A DNA stretch of 64,000 nt from an uncultured Flavobacteriaceae bacterium (lineage in GTDB: Bacteria; Bacteroidota; Bacteroidia; Flavobacteriales; Flavobacteriaceae), in assembly GCA_905181835.1 (NCBI GenBank), contig CAJIZF010000001.1, positions 372,001 to 436,000 of the forward strand, written 5' to 3'. A program made the translations under genes and the position numbers. Numbering within the stretch: position 1 is the stretch's first letter; each line of letters begins with the position of its first letter. Below, piece after piece: positions 38,763 to 48,616 of the stretch. The notes beneath the pieces are model-generated. The model saw only the letters and a program-made list of their open reading frames with translations. It was not told the origin of the DNA and did no database searches.

Positions 38763-39411
38763 TATATTCATCGAGCTGGAAAAATATATTTTCGCTATAT
38801 AAAATAGTATTCAGAGGGAATTATATTTCAATTATAAAAAAAATAATAAAGGTTTTATTAGCAAAAAAAAATATTGTAAAAACCAATAATAGTTTTGTCT
38901 TTAAGATTTCTGTCTCTTTCTACATTTTACGGCTTAATTTTCAATGATCCTTTACAAGAAAGATTTTTTAAAATTGCTAAAAGAATTCACCAATAAAATT
39001 CAAAATATTGACTCAAATTTTAAGGCTATTGAACAATGTAGTCAAATTTTAGTTCCAATTAGCTTTAAACATGGTCTTTTAACAAGAAATGAATTTGAAA
39101 GTCTAGGCTACGGATTAATAAAAAAAATCTATCACGGTGATATTTCAAGGGATAATATATTGAAGAATAATTCTAAAATAATTCTAATTGACAATGAGTA
39201 TGAAAGGGAGTATAGTTTGACTTTTCAAAATTTGGATTATTTAATAAATTGTTTTAAAAAAAGTAAACTATCAAAACTAAGTGATTTAAATACGTGGTTT
39301 GTTTATTTAAATATGTATTGTGAAACAACATATAGTGATGTTTTAAATGCTTTTAAAGAAAGATTACAAAATGGGTGTGATATTGCAAAAAAAATAAATG
39401 AGTTAAAATAA
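38756..39411 (+). CDS. Aminoglycoside-phosphotransferase-like kinase, possibly frameshifted
   Basis: Two frames meet at an ATGA overlap at 38944-38947. The second holds YHGDISRDNILKNN and IILIDNEYE, the catalytic loop (H-G-D-x4-N) and metal-binding Asp of the APH/choline-kinase fold. The first (63 residues, W-K-N-I-F-S-L-Y-K start) reads like its N-lobe, so I join them. Such kinases in polysaccharide loci may phosphorylate a sugar or lipid-linked group. The substrate is not predictable. Confidence 0.5.
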
Positions 39412-40167
39412 ATGTGTAAAGTATCAATCATAACAGCCACTTATAATAGTGCATCTAGCTTAAATTCGTGTTTGGATTCTGTAGTTAAACAAAATTATAA
39501 AGATTTGGAATACATAATCATTGACGGTAAATCCTTTGATGATACGTTGAACATTGTAAGAGACTATCAAAAAAAGTATCCTTATATCAAGTTAATTTCT
39601 GAAAAGGATTCTGGTATTTATGATGCCCTTAATAAAGGGGTTCAATTAGCCACTGGTGATGTGTTAGGTTTTGTTCATTCTGATGATTTATTGGCTAATA
39701 ATCATATTGTAACCGATTTAGTTAATCAACTACAAAATGAACAACTTGATGGTGTATATGGTGATTTGCAGTACGTGGATAAGGTTGATTTAAATAAAGT
39801 GATTCGCTTATGGAAAAGTTGTGATTTTAAATCCAGTTTATTGAAAAAAGGCTGGATGCCTGCCCATCCAACTTTATTCCTCAAAAAGGAGGTATACCAA
39901 AAACATGGAATATTTGATTTAAACTATAAAATTGCGGCGGATTACGATTTTATGTTACGTGTATTAAAAGACAAAACACTAAAGTTTGGTTACTTATCTA
40001 AAGTTATTACCAAGATGCGCGTGGGTGGTGCTTCCAATCGCAGTCTTAAAAATATTATTCAAAAAACTAAAGAAGATTACAGAGCTATTCTGTCTAACCA
40101 GGTTGGCGGTATTTTTTCAATACTCAGAAAAAATACTTCTAAAATCAAACAGTTTATTCTTAAATAA
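39412..40167 (+). CDS. Glycosyltransferase family 2 (WcaA-like)
   Basis: The 251-residue GT-A enzyme is intact: VSIITATYNSASSLNSCLDS, IIDGKSFDDT, SEKDSGIYDALNKGV, and the metal site VHSDDLL. AHPTLFLKKEVYQKHG is typical of the colanic-acid WcaA/PglA-like subgroup. It starts exactly after the preceding stop and is the last gene of the AT-rich core; its 3' part already has higher GC. Confidence 0.9.
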   Translation: MCKVSIITATYNSASSLNSCLDSVVKQNYKDLEYIIIDGKSFDDTLNIVRDYQKKYPYIKLISEKDSGIYDALNKGVQLATGDVLGFVHSDDLLANNHIVTDLVNQLQNEQLDGVYGDLQYVDKVDLNKVIRLWKSCDFKSSLLKKGWMPAHPTLFLKKEVYQKHGIFDLNYKIAADYDFMLRVLKDKTLKFGYLSKVITKMRVGGASNRSLKNIIQKTKEDYRAILSNQVGGIFSILRKNTSKIKQFILK

Positions 40168-40186
40168 TAAATTAAAATCTAAAAAA

Positions 40187-40958
40187 ATGATAAAAGTAAA
40201 TGCGTTCGCCTTGGCGATCCTACTCCTTATGCAATCCTGTGTTTCTAAAAAGGAAATTCTGTATTTGCAGGATATCGATACCAATCGAGCGATGGAAGTC
40301 GTCTCCAACACGACTACTTTACAGCCCAACGATATTTTAAAAATTGATATTGGGGCCTTGATGCCGGAGGCATCTCTGCCTTATAACAAAATGGCTCCTT
40401 CAGGGATACAAGCTGCTAATAATTTGGAGGTGATGAAGCTAGAGGGCTATTTGGTCTCCAGATAACAAAACCATCAACTTTCCAGTTTTGGGGGAGCTTT
40501 CGGTAGCCGGTAAAAGTACGGCCGATCTAGAAGTTGATATTAAAAATCGTTTGGAAACAGGAGGCTACTTACTCAATCCATCCGTAACCGTTCGGCTGTT
40601 AAACGCCAAGGTCACCATCTTTGGGGAGGTAAAACAACCAGGGACCTTTACTTTTACCGAAAATAACATTAGTTTCTTGCAAGCCTTGGCTTGGCAGGCG
40701 ACTTGACCATTAATGGCGATCGTGAGGATGTGATCCTCATCCGAGAAGCCGATGGCAAACGAAGTACTACCCATCTTAATTTAACCGAGTCTGCTTGGCT
40801 TAATGGTCCCTATCAAAACATACAACCCAACGATGTACTCGTGGTAAATCCTAACGGAGCTAAAGTAAAATCGGCTGGCTATATTGGCAATGTATCGGTG
40901 GTCTTGGCCATGGCTCTCCCTTATTTTAACCTCCATTGTCCTTTTAACCAACAACTAA
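40187..40958 (+). CDS. wza: Wza-type outer-membrane polysaccharide export lipoprotein (frameshifted here)
   Basis: The ATG at 40187 opens a lipoprotein signal (LLLMQSC). The export domain reads LQPNDILKIDIGAL; after a break near 40460 come INFPVLGELSVAGKST and the SLBB domain GEVKQPGTFTF. After a break near 40695 LTINGDREDVILIREADGKR follows, and near 40915 the frame changes again to give SLILTSIVLLTNN, a C-terminal TM helix. It is the export channel partner of the Wzc gene that begins 2 bp later. Confidence 0.85.
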
Positions 40959-40960
40959 TT

Positions 40961-43299
40961 ATGGAACACATCCCAACACAAAATAAAATCTTGGAAGAAG
41001 AAAACTTCAATATCAAAAAAGAAGTCGCCTATTATGGCTTTTTCTGGCCTTGGTTTGTAGTTACAATACTAATTGCCTTAGCCTCGGCTTTTTTCTACCT
41101 ACGTTATAGCAATACGGTGTATGAGAGTACTGCTCAAATCCAAATTAAAACCGATGCAGATCCTGCTTCCTTTTTAATCGGCGATCTGGAACTTTTTGGA
41201 ATGGATCAAGGTAACCGTCGAAAATGATATGGCGGTAGATCACATCCCAGCATATCTTAAGCCAGGTGGTCCAGCGACTCGATTTACAAACCAGTGTTTA
41301 CGCTGCAAGGTAGAATTAAAAGTAGTCTAGCAATTTAATCAAATGCTCCCTTTCGATGTTAATTTTGATGAGCTAACTAATAATCAAGAATGGGAATTGA
41401 AGGTTACCAATAATCAAGCAACGTTCAGCTCCGATTCTATCAATTATATCATCAAAAAAGGGCAGGTTTTAGATGTATCCTATATTAGAATCAACCCAAA
41501 GGATTCCTTGTTTCTAGAAAATCAAAGCTATTTAATTACTATACTCTCTAAATAAAACAGTTGCTCAATTACGAAATAGTTTAACCGTAAGTGCGGGCTC
41601 CAAAAAAGGGGAGGTGATTAATTTAAGTATTAAGGGTACCAATAAAAAGCGCAACGATGCTATTTTAAATACCCTGATCCAAGTACTCTCCGAAGACCAA
41701 GTAGCCGATAAACGAGCAATCTCGGAGGTGAGTATTGCCTTTATCGAGGATCGTTTAAAAGGACTTAGTGAAAGTATTGATACCATTTCCCAAAATACCA
41801 TTGATTACCAAATGGACAATGGGATTTTTGATCCCGAGGCACAGACTGGCAATGCCCTGAATACTATTATTAAAGGTCAGCAAGAAGCCTTTGCCCTAGG
41901 CATCCAGCTAGAAATTGCCAAAGCACTCAAAGAACAATTAACCGCCCAAACTAAGTACGAATTGCTACCGGCCAATGTGGGGATCGATAACGAAAGTGTG
42001 AATGAGCTGGTAAATTCTTACAATACCATGGTAAGCCAGCGTAATAGTTTACTGGTAAGTACCACCGAGCAAAGCCCGGTGGTACAGCAATTAAGCAGCC
42101 AATTAGAACAGGCCAAGGCTGCCATTATTACCGGGGTTAATCGTTATATTGAAGGCTTGGAAGTTTCTCAAAAAAACTACCGGCAAATGGAAAACCAAAC
42201 CCGAGGTTTGGTAGCCAGCTTACCCACCAAAGAAAATACCCTCCGAGGCTATGCTCGAAACTTTAAAATTGTGGAGGAGCTCTACGTATTTTTATTACAA
42301 CGTAAAGAAGAAGCCTCCATTAGTTATATCTCGGCCTTGCCCAATTTAAAGGTTCTCAGTTATGGAGTTTCGGCGAGAGCTGCCCATCGCGCCCAAAGGG
42401 AAGATCATTTACTTAGGAGCCTTAGTATTGGGACTCTTGATTCCTTTTGGAGTCTTATACCTTATCAAACTCTTGGATACCAAAATCAATACCCGAGACG
42501 ATCTCGAACAAGGACTGAAAGGCATCAATATTCTCGGAGAAGTACCCTTTGATGAAAACCTCAAAAAAGGGATCAAGGACAGTCGCGGTATTACCGCCGA
42601 GTCGACAAGAGTACTACGTTCGAGCCTTAGTTTTTTAATCAAAAAAGAAACTAGCAATGTGATCACCGTGACCTCGACCACCAAAGGAGAGGGAAAATCC
42701 TTTGTCTCCTATAACTTGGCAGCAAGTTATAAGGCTTTGGGTAAAAAGGTCATCTTAGTAGGAGCCGACCTTCGAAATCCGCAACTCCATACTCGTATGG
42801 GGATCGAGCGTGAGAATCAGGGACTCTCTACGTATTTAGCGGACGAAAATTTTAACGATCTGGATGCACTTATTAAAAAGGGTGCCGATACTGTTGAGAT
42901 GGATTACTTGCTTTCAGGAGCCATACCTCCCAATCCCTCGGAGCTACTAATGCGTCCTCGAATGAAAGAATTATTAGAACGTTTAAAAGAGCGCTACGAT
43001 ATTGTACTGATTGATTCGGCGCCGCTACTACTGGTGAGTGATACGACGGCTTTATTACCATTGTCCGATTTGGTGGTCTATGTATCGAGAGCCCAGTATT
43101 CCGATAAAAATATATTTCCATTTATAAAAGAATTGCAAAACCGCCCCAACATTCCTCCTTTTGGGATGGTATTAAACGGCTTATTGCAGGACCTAGCTCC
43201 GGTTATAAATACCGATACAGCTATCGCTACCGCTATAGCTACTCCTATAAATACAACTATGGCTATGGCTATGGTTATGGAAGTGATGAGAAGAACTAA
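40961..43299 (+). CDS. wzc: Wzc-type polysaccharide co-polymerase and BY-kinase (frameshifted here)
   Basis: The N-terminus has a TM helix (WFVVTILIALASAFFYLRY) and the Wzz domain, followed by coiled coil and a second TM segment. The kinase has Walker A TSTTKGEGKSF, Walker A' ILVGADLRNPQ, and Walker B DIVLIDSAP. Breaks lie near 41215, ~41310, 41560, 42355 and 43195. After the last, the frame from 43201 gives a tail with 13 tyrosines, one at every second residue, ending GSDEKN and TAA. Autophosphorylation of that cluster controls chain length. Confidence 0.85.
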
Positions 43300-43334
43300 T
43301 AACAATTCTAAAAAAATAATAGCAATTTAATGAT

Positions 43335-44422
43335 ATGCTAAAAGAACTCTTAAGCAATTTACCGCTTACCACGGTACTTACTTTTGTGAATTCCTTTTTG
43401 TTGGTCTATTTTGTGATTCCAAACATTAGGGCTATTATCAAGACTCGGCGCCTCACAGACGTTCCTGATGAGCGAAGCTCGCATAAAGAAGCTACGCCCA
43501 CTATGGCGGGAGTGGCCTTTTTTATAACCTTGATACTGACCCTGTTTTTTATCCAAAATTTTGATGATAAACATATAGGAATCAATATCATTGCTGCGGT
43601 ATCTATGATTTTTATGGTGGCCTTAAAAGACGATCTGGTCTTGGTGCCTCCTAAAACCAGATTGGCAGTCGAGATCATTGCCATAGGTCTTATTATTATT
43701 TTTTCTGAGGTATATCATTTAAATTTTCAGGGCTTTCTAGGACTCTACGAAATTCCTTTTATTCCCTCTGTAGTGATAACCATTATCGGGATGCTAGGGA
43801 TCATCAATGCCTATAACTTGATAGATGGCGTGGACGGACTGGCCTCCATTATTGCGCTGATTATATTTGGTAATTTTGGTTTGATATTTTTAACCGTCGA
43901 AAATTACTTTTTCTTTTTAATCTGCGTGAGCTTTGCAGGAATGCTAGGAGCCTTTTTGTTTTATAACTTCTCTAAAACTAAAAAGATATTTATGGGCGAT
44001 ACCGGTTCCTTAATTATTGGCTTTGTTATTGGGCTTTGTGCCATCGAATTTTTATCGATGGATTCTAGTATGCTCACCAAGTTTTCTTTTTTACCAGAGA
44101 ACACGCCTTGATTTTACTGTTCTCGATTGTATCGATCCCTATTTTTGACACCTTTCGAGTGATTACCATTCGGATAAAAAATAAAAAGAGTCCCTTTGAG
44201 CCCGATCGAAACCACCTACACCACTTATTGTTAGACTGCGGTTTTAGACACCACCAAGTAGCACTACTATTAGGGATTTTAAACTATTTAATCATCATAT
44301 CTATTGCAATACTCGCCAAAGACTTGCACTACCTTTTGATGACGGCACTGGTCATCGTATTGTTTGGAGGCTTTATACTGCTTTTAAATTACTTAAAATC
44401 CTATATCAACACCAGTAAATAA
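43335..44422 (+). CDS. WecA/TagO-type undecaprenyl-phosphate sugar-1-phosphate transferase (frameshifted here)
   Basis: This polytopic enzyme starts repeat-unit synthesis on the lipid carrier. Features are RRLTDVPDERSSHKEATPTMAG (cut short here), DDL, NAYNLIDGVDGLAS and MGDTGSL, and after one missing base near 44105 DRNHLHHLLLDCGF, the HIHH-like motif of the family. It has about ten TM helices and ~362 residues. Confidence 0.88.
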
Positions 44423-44423
44423 G

Positions 44424-45161
44424 ATGTTTCACTTTTTTAAAAAACATTCCCAACCCCTGTTTGAAGGCTTATGTGATTTCCACAACCACCTGCTACCAGG
44501 TATTGACGATGGTAGTAAAGAACTGGCCATGTCGCTAAAAATGTTGGAGGCCTATCAAAAATTAGGCTTTAGCTCGGTGATTCCAACGCCCCATGTATAC
44601 CAAGAGTTATACCCCAATACGCCTGAGACGATTCAAACAGCTTTTGAAGTACTTAAGACAGCAACACTTCCTGCGAATTCACCTAGTATACCTAGTTTCG
44701 CAGCCGAGTATATGGTGGACGAAACCTTTATTAAAAATTTAGAAAATGGAATGCCTAGCTTATTGCTTGGTAAAAAATACCTCCTATTGGAGATCCATTT
44801 TTTTGGGGGCACCCAGCTCTTAGAACAGGCTGGTTTTAAGCTCTGTCAAAAAGGAATTACACCCATCTTGGCACATCCAGAGCGGTACCAAGGCATCCAA
44901 ACCTTAGCTCAATTTAAAACCATCAAACAAAAAGGATTTTATTTACAACTCAATGCCTTATCGCTTTTAGGGCATTACGGCCCTGAAGTGCAACAAAAGG
45001 CCCAACTGCTTTTAAAAGCAGGACTCTACGATTTTGTGGCCACCGATGCCCACCATCTCCGTCATTTAGAACAACTCAGTTCGCTGCGCCTGTCCAAAAA
45101 GCAAGGCTTGCAATGGGAAGCGATTCGAGACTTTCAGTTGGATTGGTTTAACGGCTTATAA
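44424..45161 (+). CDS. CpsB/YwqE-type tyrosine-protein phosphatase (PHP fold)
   Basis: The 245-residue metal-dependent phosphatase has CDFHNHLLPGIDDGSK (H-x-H metal site), TPHVYQELYPNT, LEIHFF, ILAHPERYQ, and the last ligands in VATDAHHL. It should remove phosphate from the Wzc tyrosine tail encoded 1 kb upstream, which closes the kinase/phosphatase cycle that drives export. It is intact. Confidence 0.92.
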   Translation: MFHFFKKHSQPLFEGLCDFHNHLLPGIDDGSKELAMSLKMLEAYQKLGFSSVIPTPHVYQELYPNTPETIQTAFEVLKTATLPANSPSIPSFAAEYMVDETFIKNLENGMPSLLLGKKYLLLEIHFFGGTQLLEQAGFKLCQKGITPILAHPERYQGIQTLAQFKTIKQKGFYLQLNALSLLGHYGPEVQQKAQLLLKAGLYDFVATDAHHLRHLEQLSSLRLSKKQGLQWEAIRDFQLDWFNGL

Positions 45162-45264
45162 GCATGAGAGAACTACATACTCGGTGGGATCACCAAATGA
45201 ACTTCATTTTTTTGAAAAGAGGTTTTTTAAAAAAGAATAATTAACTTTGATAATCCATAAATCA

Positions 45265-45765
45265 ATGACTAGTACAGCACAAAAATCAAGGTATCTAGAA
45301 GTCCAACAAGAAATAGAATCGTTGGGGTTTACCGTGGTTGCTCATGACTTTGAGCGTCCCTGGGGAGGCTTTTTAGTGATTGAGGAGACGCAGGCCCAAG
45401 CTTTTTCCAATCAATTTTTCGAAGGTTTGGACGTTAACAACTTAAAAATAGGCGGAAAATTAAGCCCAAAAATATTGATGGTACAACCAAAGGCGCGTCT
45501 GTCTTGGCAATACCATAACCGCCGTGCAGAAATTTGGCAAGTCTATAAAGGCTCTGCCGGTATTATACGATCTAATACGGATCAAGAAAATCCGATGGAA
45601 ATTTACAGCGAAGGAGCACAAATTGTATTGTCACAAGGCGAGCGACATCGCCTAATTGGCTTGGACGACTTTTGTGTGGTAGCCGAGATTTGGCAGCATA
45701 CCGATCAAAATCACCCTTCCGATGAAGCGGATATCATACGAGTACAAGATGATTTTGGACGATAA
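45265..45765 (+). CDS. Cupin protein, mannose-6-phosphate isomerase type II-like
   Basis: The start is placed at the ATG at 45265 (MTSTAQKSRYLEVQ). The cupin core has RPWGGFLVIEE, LMVQPKARLSWQYHNRRAEIW (metal-binding H and E) and the second motif GERHRLIGLD. It resembles the C-terminal isomerase half of GMP/PMI enzymes, so it may feed GDP-mannose to gmd. A different sugar is possible. Confidence 0.75.
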   Translation: MTSTAQKSRYLEVQQEIESLGFTVVAHDFERPWGGFLVIEETQAQAFSNQFFEGLDVNNLKIGGKLSPKILMVQPKARLSWQYHNRRAEIWQVYKGSAGIIRSNTDQENPMEIYSEGAQIVLSQGERHRLIGLDDFCVVAEIWQHTDQNHPSDEADIIRVQDDFGR

Positions 45766-45779
45766 AAAAACAACATAGG

Positions 45780-46205
45780 ATGAGTAAGAAAAAAGGAATC
45801 ATTGTATCCGGGTATTTTAATCCCATACATAAAGGACATATCGAATATTTTAATAATGCCAAAGATTTGGCAGACGAATTATTTGTGATCGTTAATAACG
45901 ATCAGCAACGCGCATTAAAAGGATCCAAAGAGTTTCAAAAAGAAGCAGAACGATGTTTTATTGTCTCCAATATCAAATCGGTAGCTCATTGTATCCTGTC
46001 GGTCGACGAAGATCGAACGGTTTGTAAAACCATCGCGAAAATAGCACAAGATTTTGGGACCGATTATGACTTAAGCTTCGCCAATGGCGGCGATCAAGAC
46101 AACACTACCATCCCAGAGAAACCTATCTGCGATCAAATGGGGATCGCCCTTATAGATGGTCTGGGCGATAAAATACAATCCAGCAGTTGGCTGTTAAAAA
46201 AATAA
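45780..46205 (+). CDS. Cytidylyltransferase-like nucleotidyltransferase
   Basis: The 141-residue protein has GYFNPIHKGHIEYFNNAK, the HxGH nucleotide site, and DRTVCKTI in place of the usual RTSS/T end motif. The IANGGDQ-type segment reads FANGGDQDN. It resembles the glycerol-3-phosphate or phosphosugar cytidylyltransferase family (TagD/RfaE-like). It is the last gene before a strong terminator and so closes the locus. Confidence 0.8.
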   Translation: MSKKKGIIVSGYFNPIHKGHIEYFNNAKDLADELFVIVNNDQQRALKGSKEFQKEAERCFIVSNIKSVAHCILSVDEDRTVCKTIAKIAQDFGTDYDLSFANGGDQDNTTIPEKPICDQMGIALIDGLGDKIQSSSWLLKK

Positions 46206-46257
46206 TAATTGATACGTATAATCTCCATGGATTTAATAATAAATTATAAATAAGTAG

Positions 46258-46284
46258 AAGCCATCCGAAAGGGTGGCTTTTTTT
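46258..46284 (+). terminator. Terminator closing the polysaccharide locus
   Basis: AAGCCATCC-GAAA-GGGTGGCTT is followed by TTTTTT. It is a strong hairpin and lies 55 bp after the cytidylyltransferase-like gene. Confidence 0.9.
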
Positions 46285-46297
46285 ATTAATAAATAAT

Positions 46298-46708
46298 TTA
46301 TTTTTTTGGTTCTTGTGGGCAACAATCCTCATTCTCACACTGACAATAGTTTAGATTGTAAAGGTGTAAAACAGCGAGTGTAAGAGCTACGGCGTAGGTA
46401 ACCAGCTCCCCCAAGTGAAGCCACTCCATTTTTTCATTGATGATTAAAAAAAGTAAGAAAACCCAAGCCCCCCACAAGGCGTATTGAATACTTTTTTTTG
46501 ATGAATTTTTGGTAGACTGATTGATCGCGAAAAAAGAAATCGTAATAAATATAAAATCTAAATTTTTCCACCACAGCGGAGCTACCTCACTATGGACTGC
46601 GGTATAACTTTGCACGGCAAAGAGTATCGGTGTTAATAAACAATGAATAACACAAAGTGTGCTGGCTACTGCACCAATGGTATCGGGTTTTCGGAGACTA
46701 ATGTTCAT
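46298..46708 (-). CDS. MerC-domain membrane protein
   Basis: The start is set at the ATG at 46708 (MNISLRKPDTIG). The 136-residue protein has four TM helices, and the first carries TLCVIHCLLTP, the MerC Cys pair. The tail CQCENEDCCPQ is Cys-rich. MerC proteins carry mercury or other soft metals across the membrane. It is divergent from the Fur-family gene and shares two palindromic boxes with it, so metal-dependent control is likely. Confidence 0.85.
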   Translation of the reverse strand: MNISLRKPDTIGAVASTLCVIHCLLTPILFAVQSYTAVHSEVAPLWWKNLDFIFITISFFAINQSTKNSSKKSIQYALWGAWVFLLFLIINEKMEWLHLGELVTYAVALTLAVLHLYNLNYCQCENEDCCPQEPKK

Positions 46709-46723
46709 AAGCAGTTCTATTTT

Positions 46724-46742
46724 AATGCAACTGGGTTGCAAA
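46724..46742. promoter_or_regulatory. Fur-family box, copy 1
   Basis: TGCAAC-TGG-GTTGCA lies at 46726-46740. It overlaps the MerC promoter: on the minus strand TATATTTG runs into the box. It is related to the boxes at 46761 and 50781. Confidence 0.6.
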
Positions 46743-46760
46743 TATAAACATCTCATTTGT

Positions 46761-46781
46761 TATTGCAACAAAGTTGTAATA
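46761..46781. promoter_or_regulatory. Fur-family box, copy 2
   Basis: TTGCAAC-AAA-GTTGTAA lies at 46763-46779, 13 bp before the regulator ATG. On the minus strand its TTG is 19 bp from the MerC TATATTTG element, so binding would cover that promoter. It suggests autoregulation. Confidence 0.6.
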
Positions 46782-46791
46782 AATTTGTAAA

Positions 46792-47179
46792 ATGGGTATT
46801 AGAAGAAAAACAGAAGCGGCGACCTTACTATTGGAAGAGTTTAAAAAAGACTCCAATGCAATTTCTGCTATTGAACTGATCAAACGTCTCGATCAAAAAA
46901 TAAATAAAACCACCGTATATCGACTCTTAGACAAACTTGAAGATGACGGCGTGATTCATTATTTTTTAGATACGAAGGGGATCAAATGGTATGCTACCTG
47001 CAGCGACTGTTCAAAAACCCAACACCAGGACGTTCATCCTCATTTTCAATGCACCGAATGTGGCTACCGTAGATTGTCTAGAAATTAAAGTGCCCATCCC
47101 TAACATTCCGAATCGAACCATTGCGAGCTCTCAAATTTTAGTGGTGGGTACCTGCGAATTGTGCTTGAACTTAAGGTAA
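46792..47179 (+). CDS. Fur-family transcriptional regulator (frameshifted here)
   Basis: The N-terminal winged helix reads ISAIELIKRLDQKINKTTVYRLLDKLEDDGVIH. The metal domain begins with HQDVHPHFQCTECG; after a break near 47078 VDCLEIKVPIPNIPNR and CELCL follow and end at 47179. The CxxC pairs are the structural zinc site. At ~129 residues it is nearer Zur or PerR size than Fur. Whether it senses Zn or Fe is not decided by sequence. Confidence 0.82.
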
Positions 47180-47181
47180 TT

Positions 47182-48613
47182 TTATTCTAAAAATGTTTCT
47201 GAGTTTTGCTTCCATAAGCTTCGGTCACCAAAAACGAGCAATACAATTCCGTTAATAAGTAAGAGCACCAATACATCTTGCCAAATAGGATGCGCTACCC
47301 TGTTACGATAGTTAAACTCAGGGAGCTCTCTGTAGTTTTTAAGGGTGAATTTTTCTTGATTAAATAGCATGGGTACTAAGTAATTTCGCCACTTTAATGA
47401 AAATTCGTTTACTTGTGTTTTAAAATCATTATAATGCATTTCGGAGCTAGCTGCGACCTTATTTAGCGATTGTTGCATTAAAAGGGCAGGGGACAGAAAT
47501 TGAAAGGTTCTTTGAAGCGTTTGCTGTTTTTTTAATTGCGAGTTGTAACGTGCTAGTAAAGGTTTTGTTTTCTCTTCCAATACTTTTTCAGAAGCAAAAT
47601 AATTATGCCAAAAACCAAACTGTTCTTGACCAGCTCCTTGGGCTAATTCTGGATGATCTCGTAAATACGAATCCATAATTTCATCCTGCTTTTTTTCGTT
47701 TTCTTTTTTAATTAAACGAATTTCATTGATCATATTTAAACGCGATGGCGTTGGGTATAAGGTGTTTCCAATTTGATTGATGGTTGCTGGAATAACTAAT
47801 ACCAATAAGAGCCAGCAGCCAATAAGTGTCAGCGCATTTTTGGAGGAATTATTAATTTTTATACCTATCATAAAGGAAAGAACAAACCAAAATAACTGAT
47901 ACCCTGTTATCAACAAAAACAATCCAAATAGACTCGTTGCGTTAGGGGCATCCTTTATCGAACCTATTGCGATGGCTATCCATAGGATTAGCGAAGTGAG
48001 GGTATTAAAAATGACAAATCGTATTCCAACTTTTTGTAACAACCATCTAAAAACCGATATGGGTTGTGAGGATAATAACCGCAGGGTTCCCAGTTCTTTT
48101 TCTTTAGAAAGAATGTTGTAGGTGAACGCAATGATGAGTAAGGGTAAAATATAAATGATCACAAAGGCGAGATCAAAATTCCCAAAGAGTAATTGAACGG
48201 GATTTATCATCTCGGCATAGTCTAAAGCAAAGGTGTTTCCGTAAATTCGTGGACTTTTAAAGTGGGTGTACATATCACTTTGCCCTGTTGCTATAAAGGA
48301 TAGTGCTTCGGGTTGCATAATGGCCAATCTTGGATAGCGATTTCCTATGGTCATCGGTTCTGATGGTAATTTCCAATAGGGAATTGCTAATTTTTCACCT
48401 GCTTCAATTTTTTGAAGAGTTGCGACCATAGCCTGATCTTTATCCAAAAACTCTTGCTTTACTACTGCAATATCTGCAAGCCTTTTCTCCGTATTTTTAG
48501 CACCATTAAAAGAGGCAAAAGCGACGAATAGTAAAATAATAGAAAACAGCATCAGTAGCCATTTACTTCTAGCTCAGTAATTTAAGTTCGTAGGTAAGAA
48601 TGGTTAAAAACAT
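47182..48613 (-). CDS. ABC-2 type permease, DUF3526 family, second copy (frameshifted here)
   Basis: The ATG at 48613 gives MFLTILTYELKLLS. One extra base near 48572 breaks the frame before RSKWLLMLFSIILLF, after which it runs to 47182. Length is 3n+1. It has about six TM helices with a large extracytoplasmic loop after TM1 (residues ~35-150), typical of DUF3526 permeases related to NosY. It starts 3 bp after the first permease gene and pairs with it. Confidence 0.85.
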
Positions 48614-48616
48614 AAA

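Noticed and set aside
41565..41801. Minus-strand open frames within wzc, gmd and other locus genes
   Set aside because: They are shadows: the + strand shows conserved polysaccharide-export proteins and the minus frames have no start context or recognisable product.
43201..43330. Ala/Met/Thr-rich C-terminus of Wzc in the frame that ends at 43330
   Set aside because: The neighbouring frame gives a tyrosine cluster, which is the expected and functional end of this kinase family.
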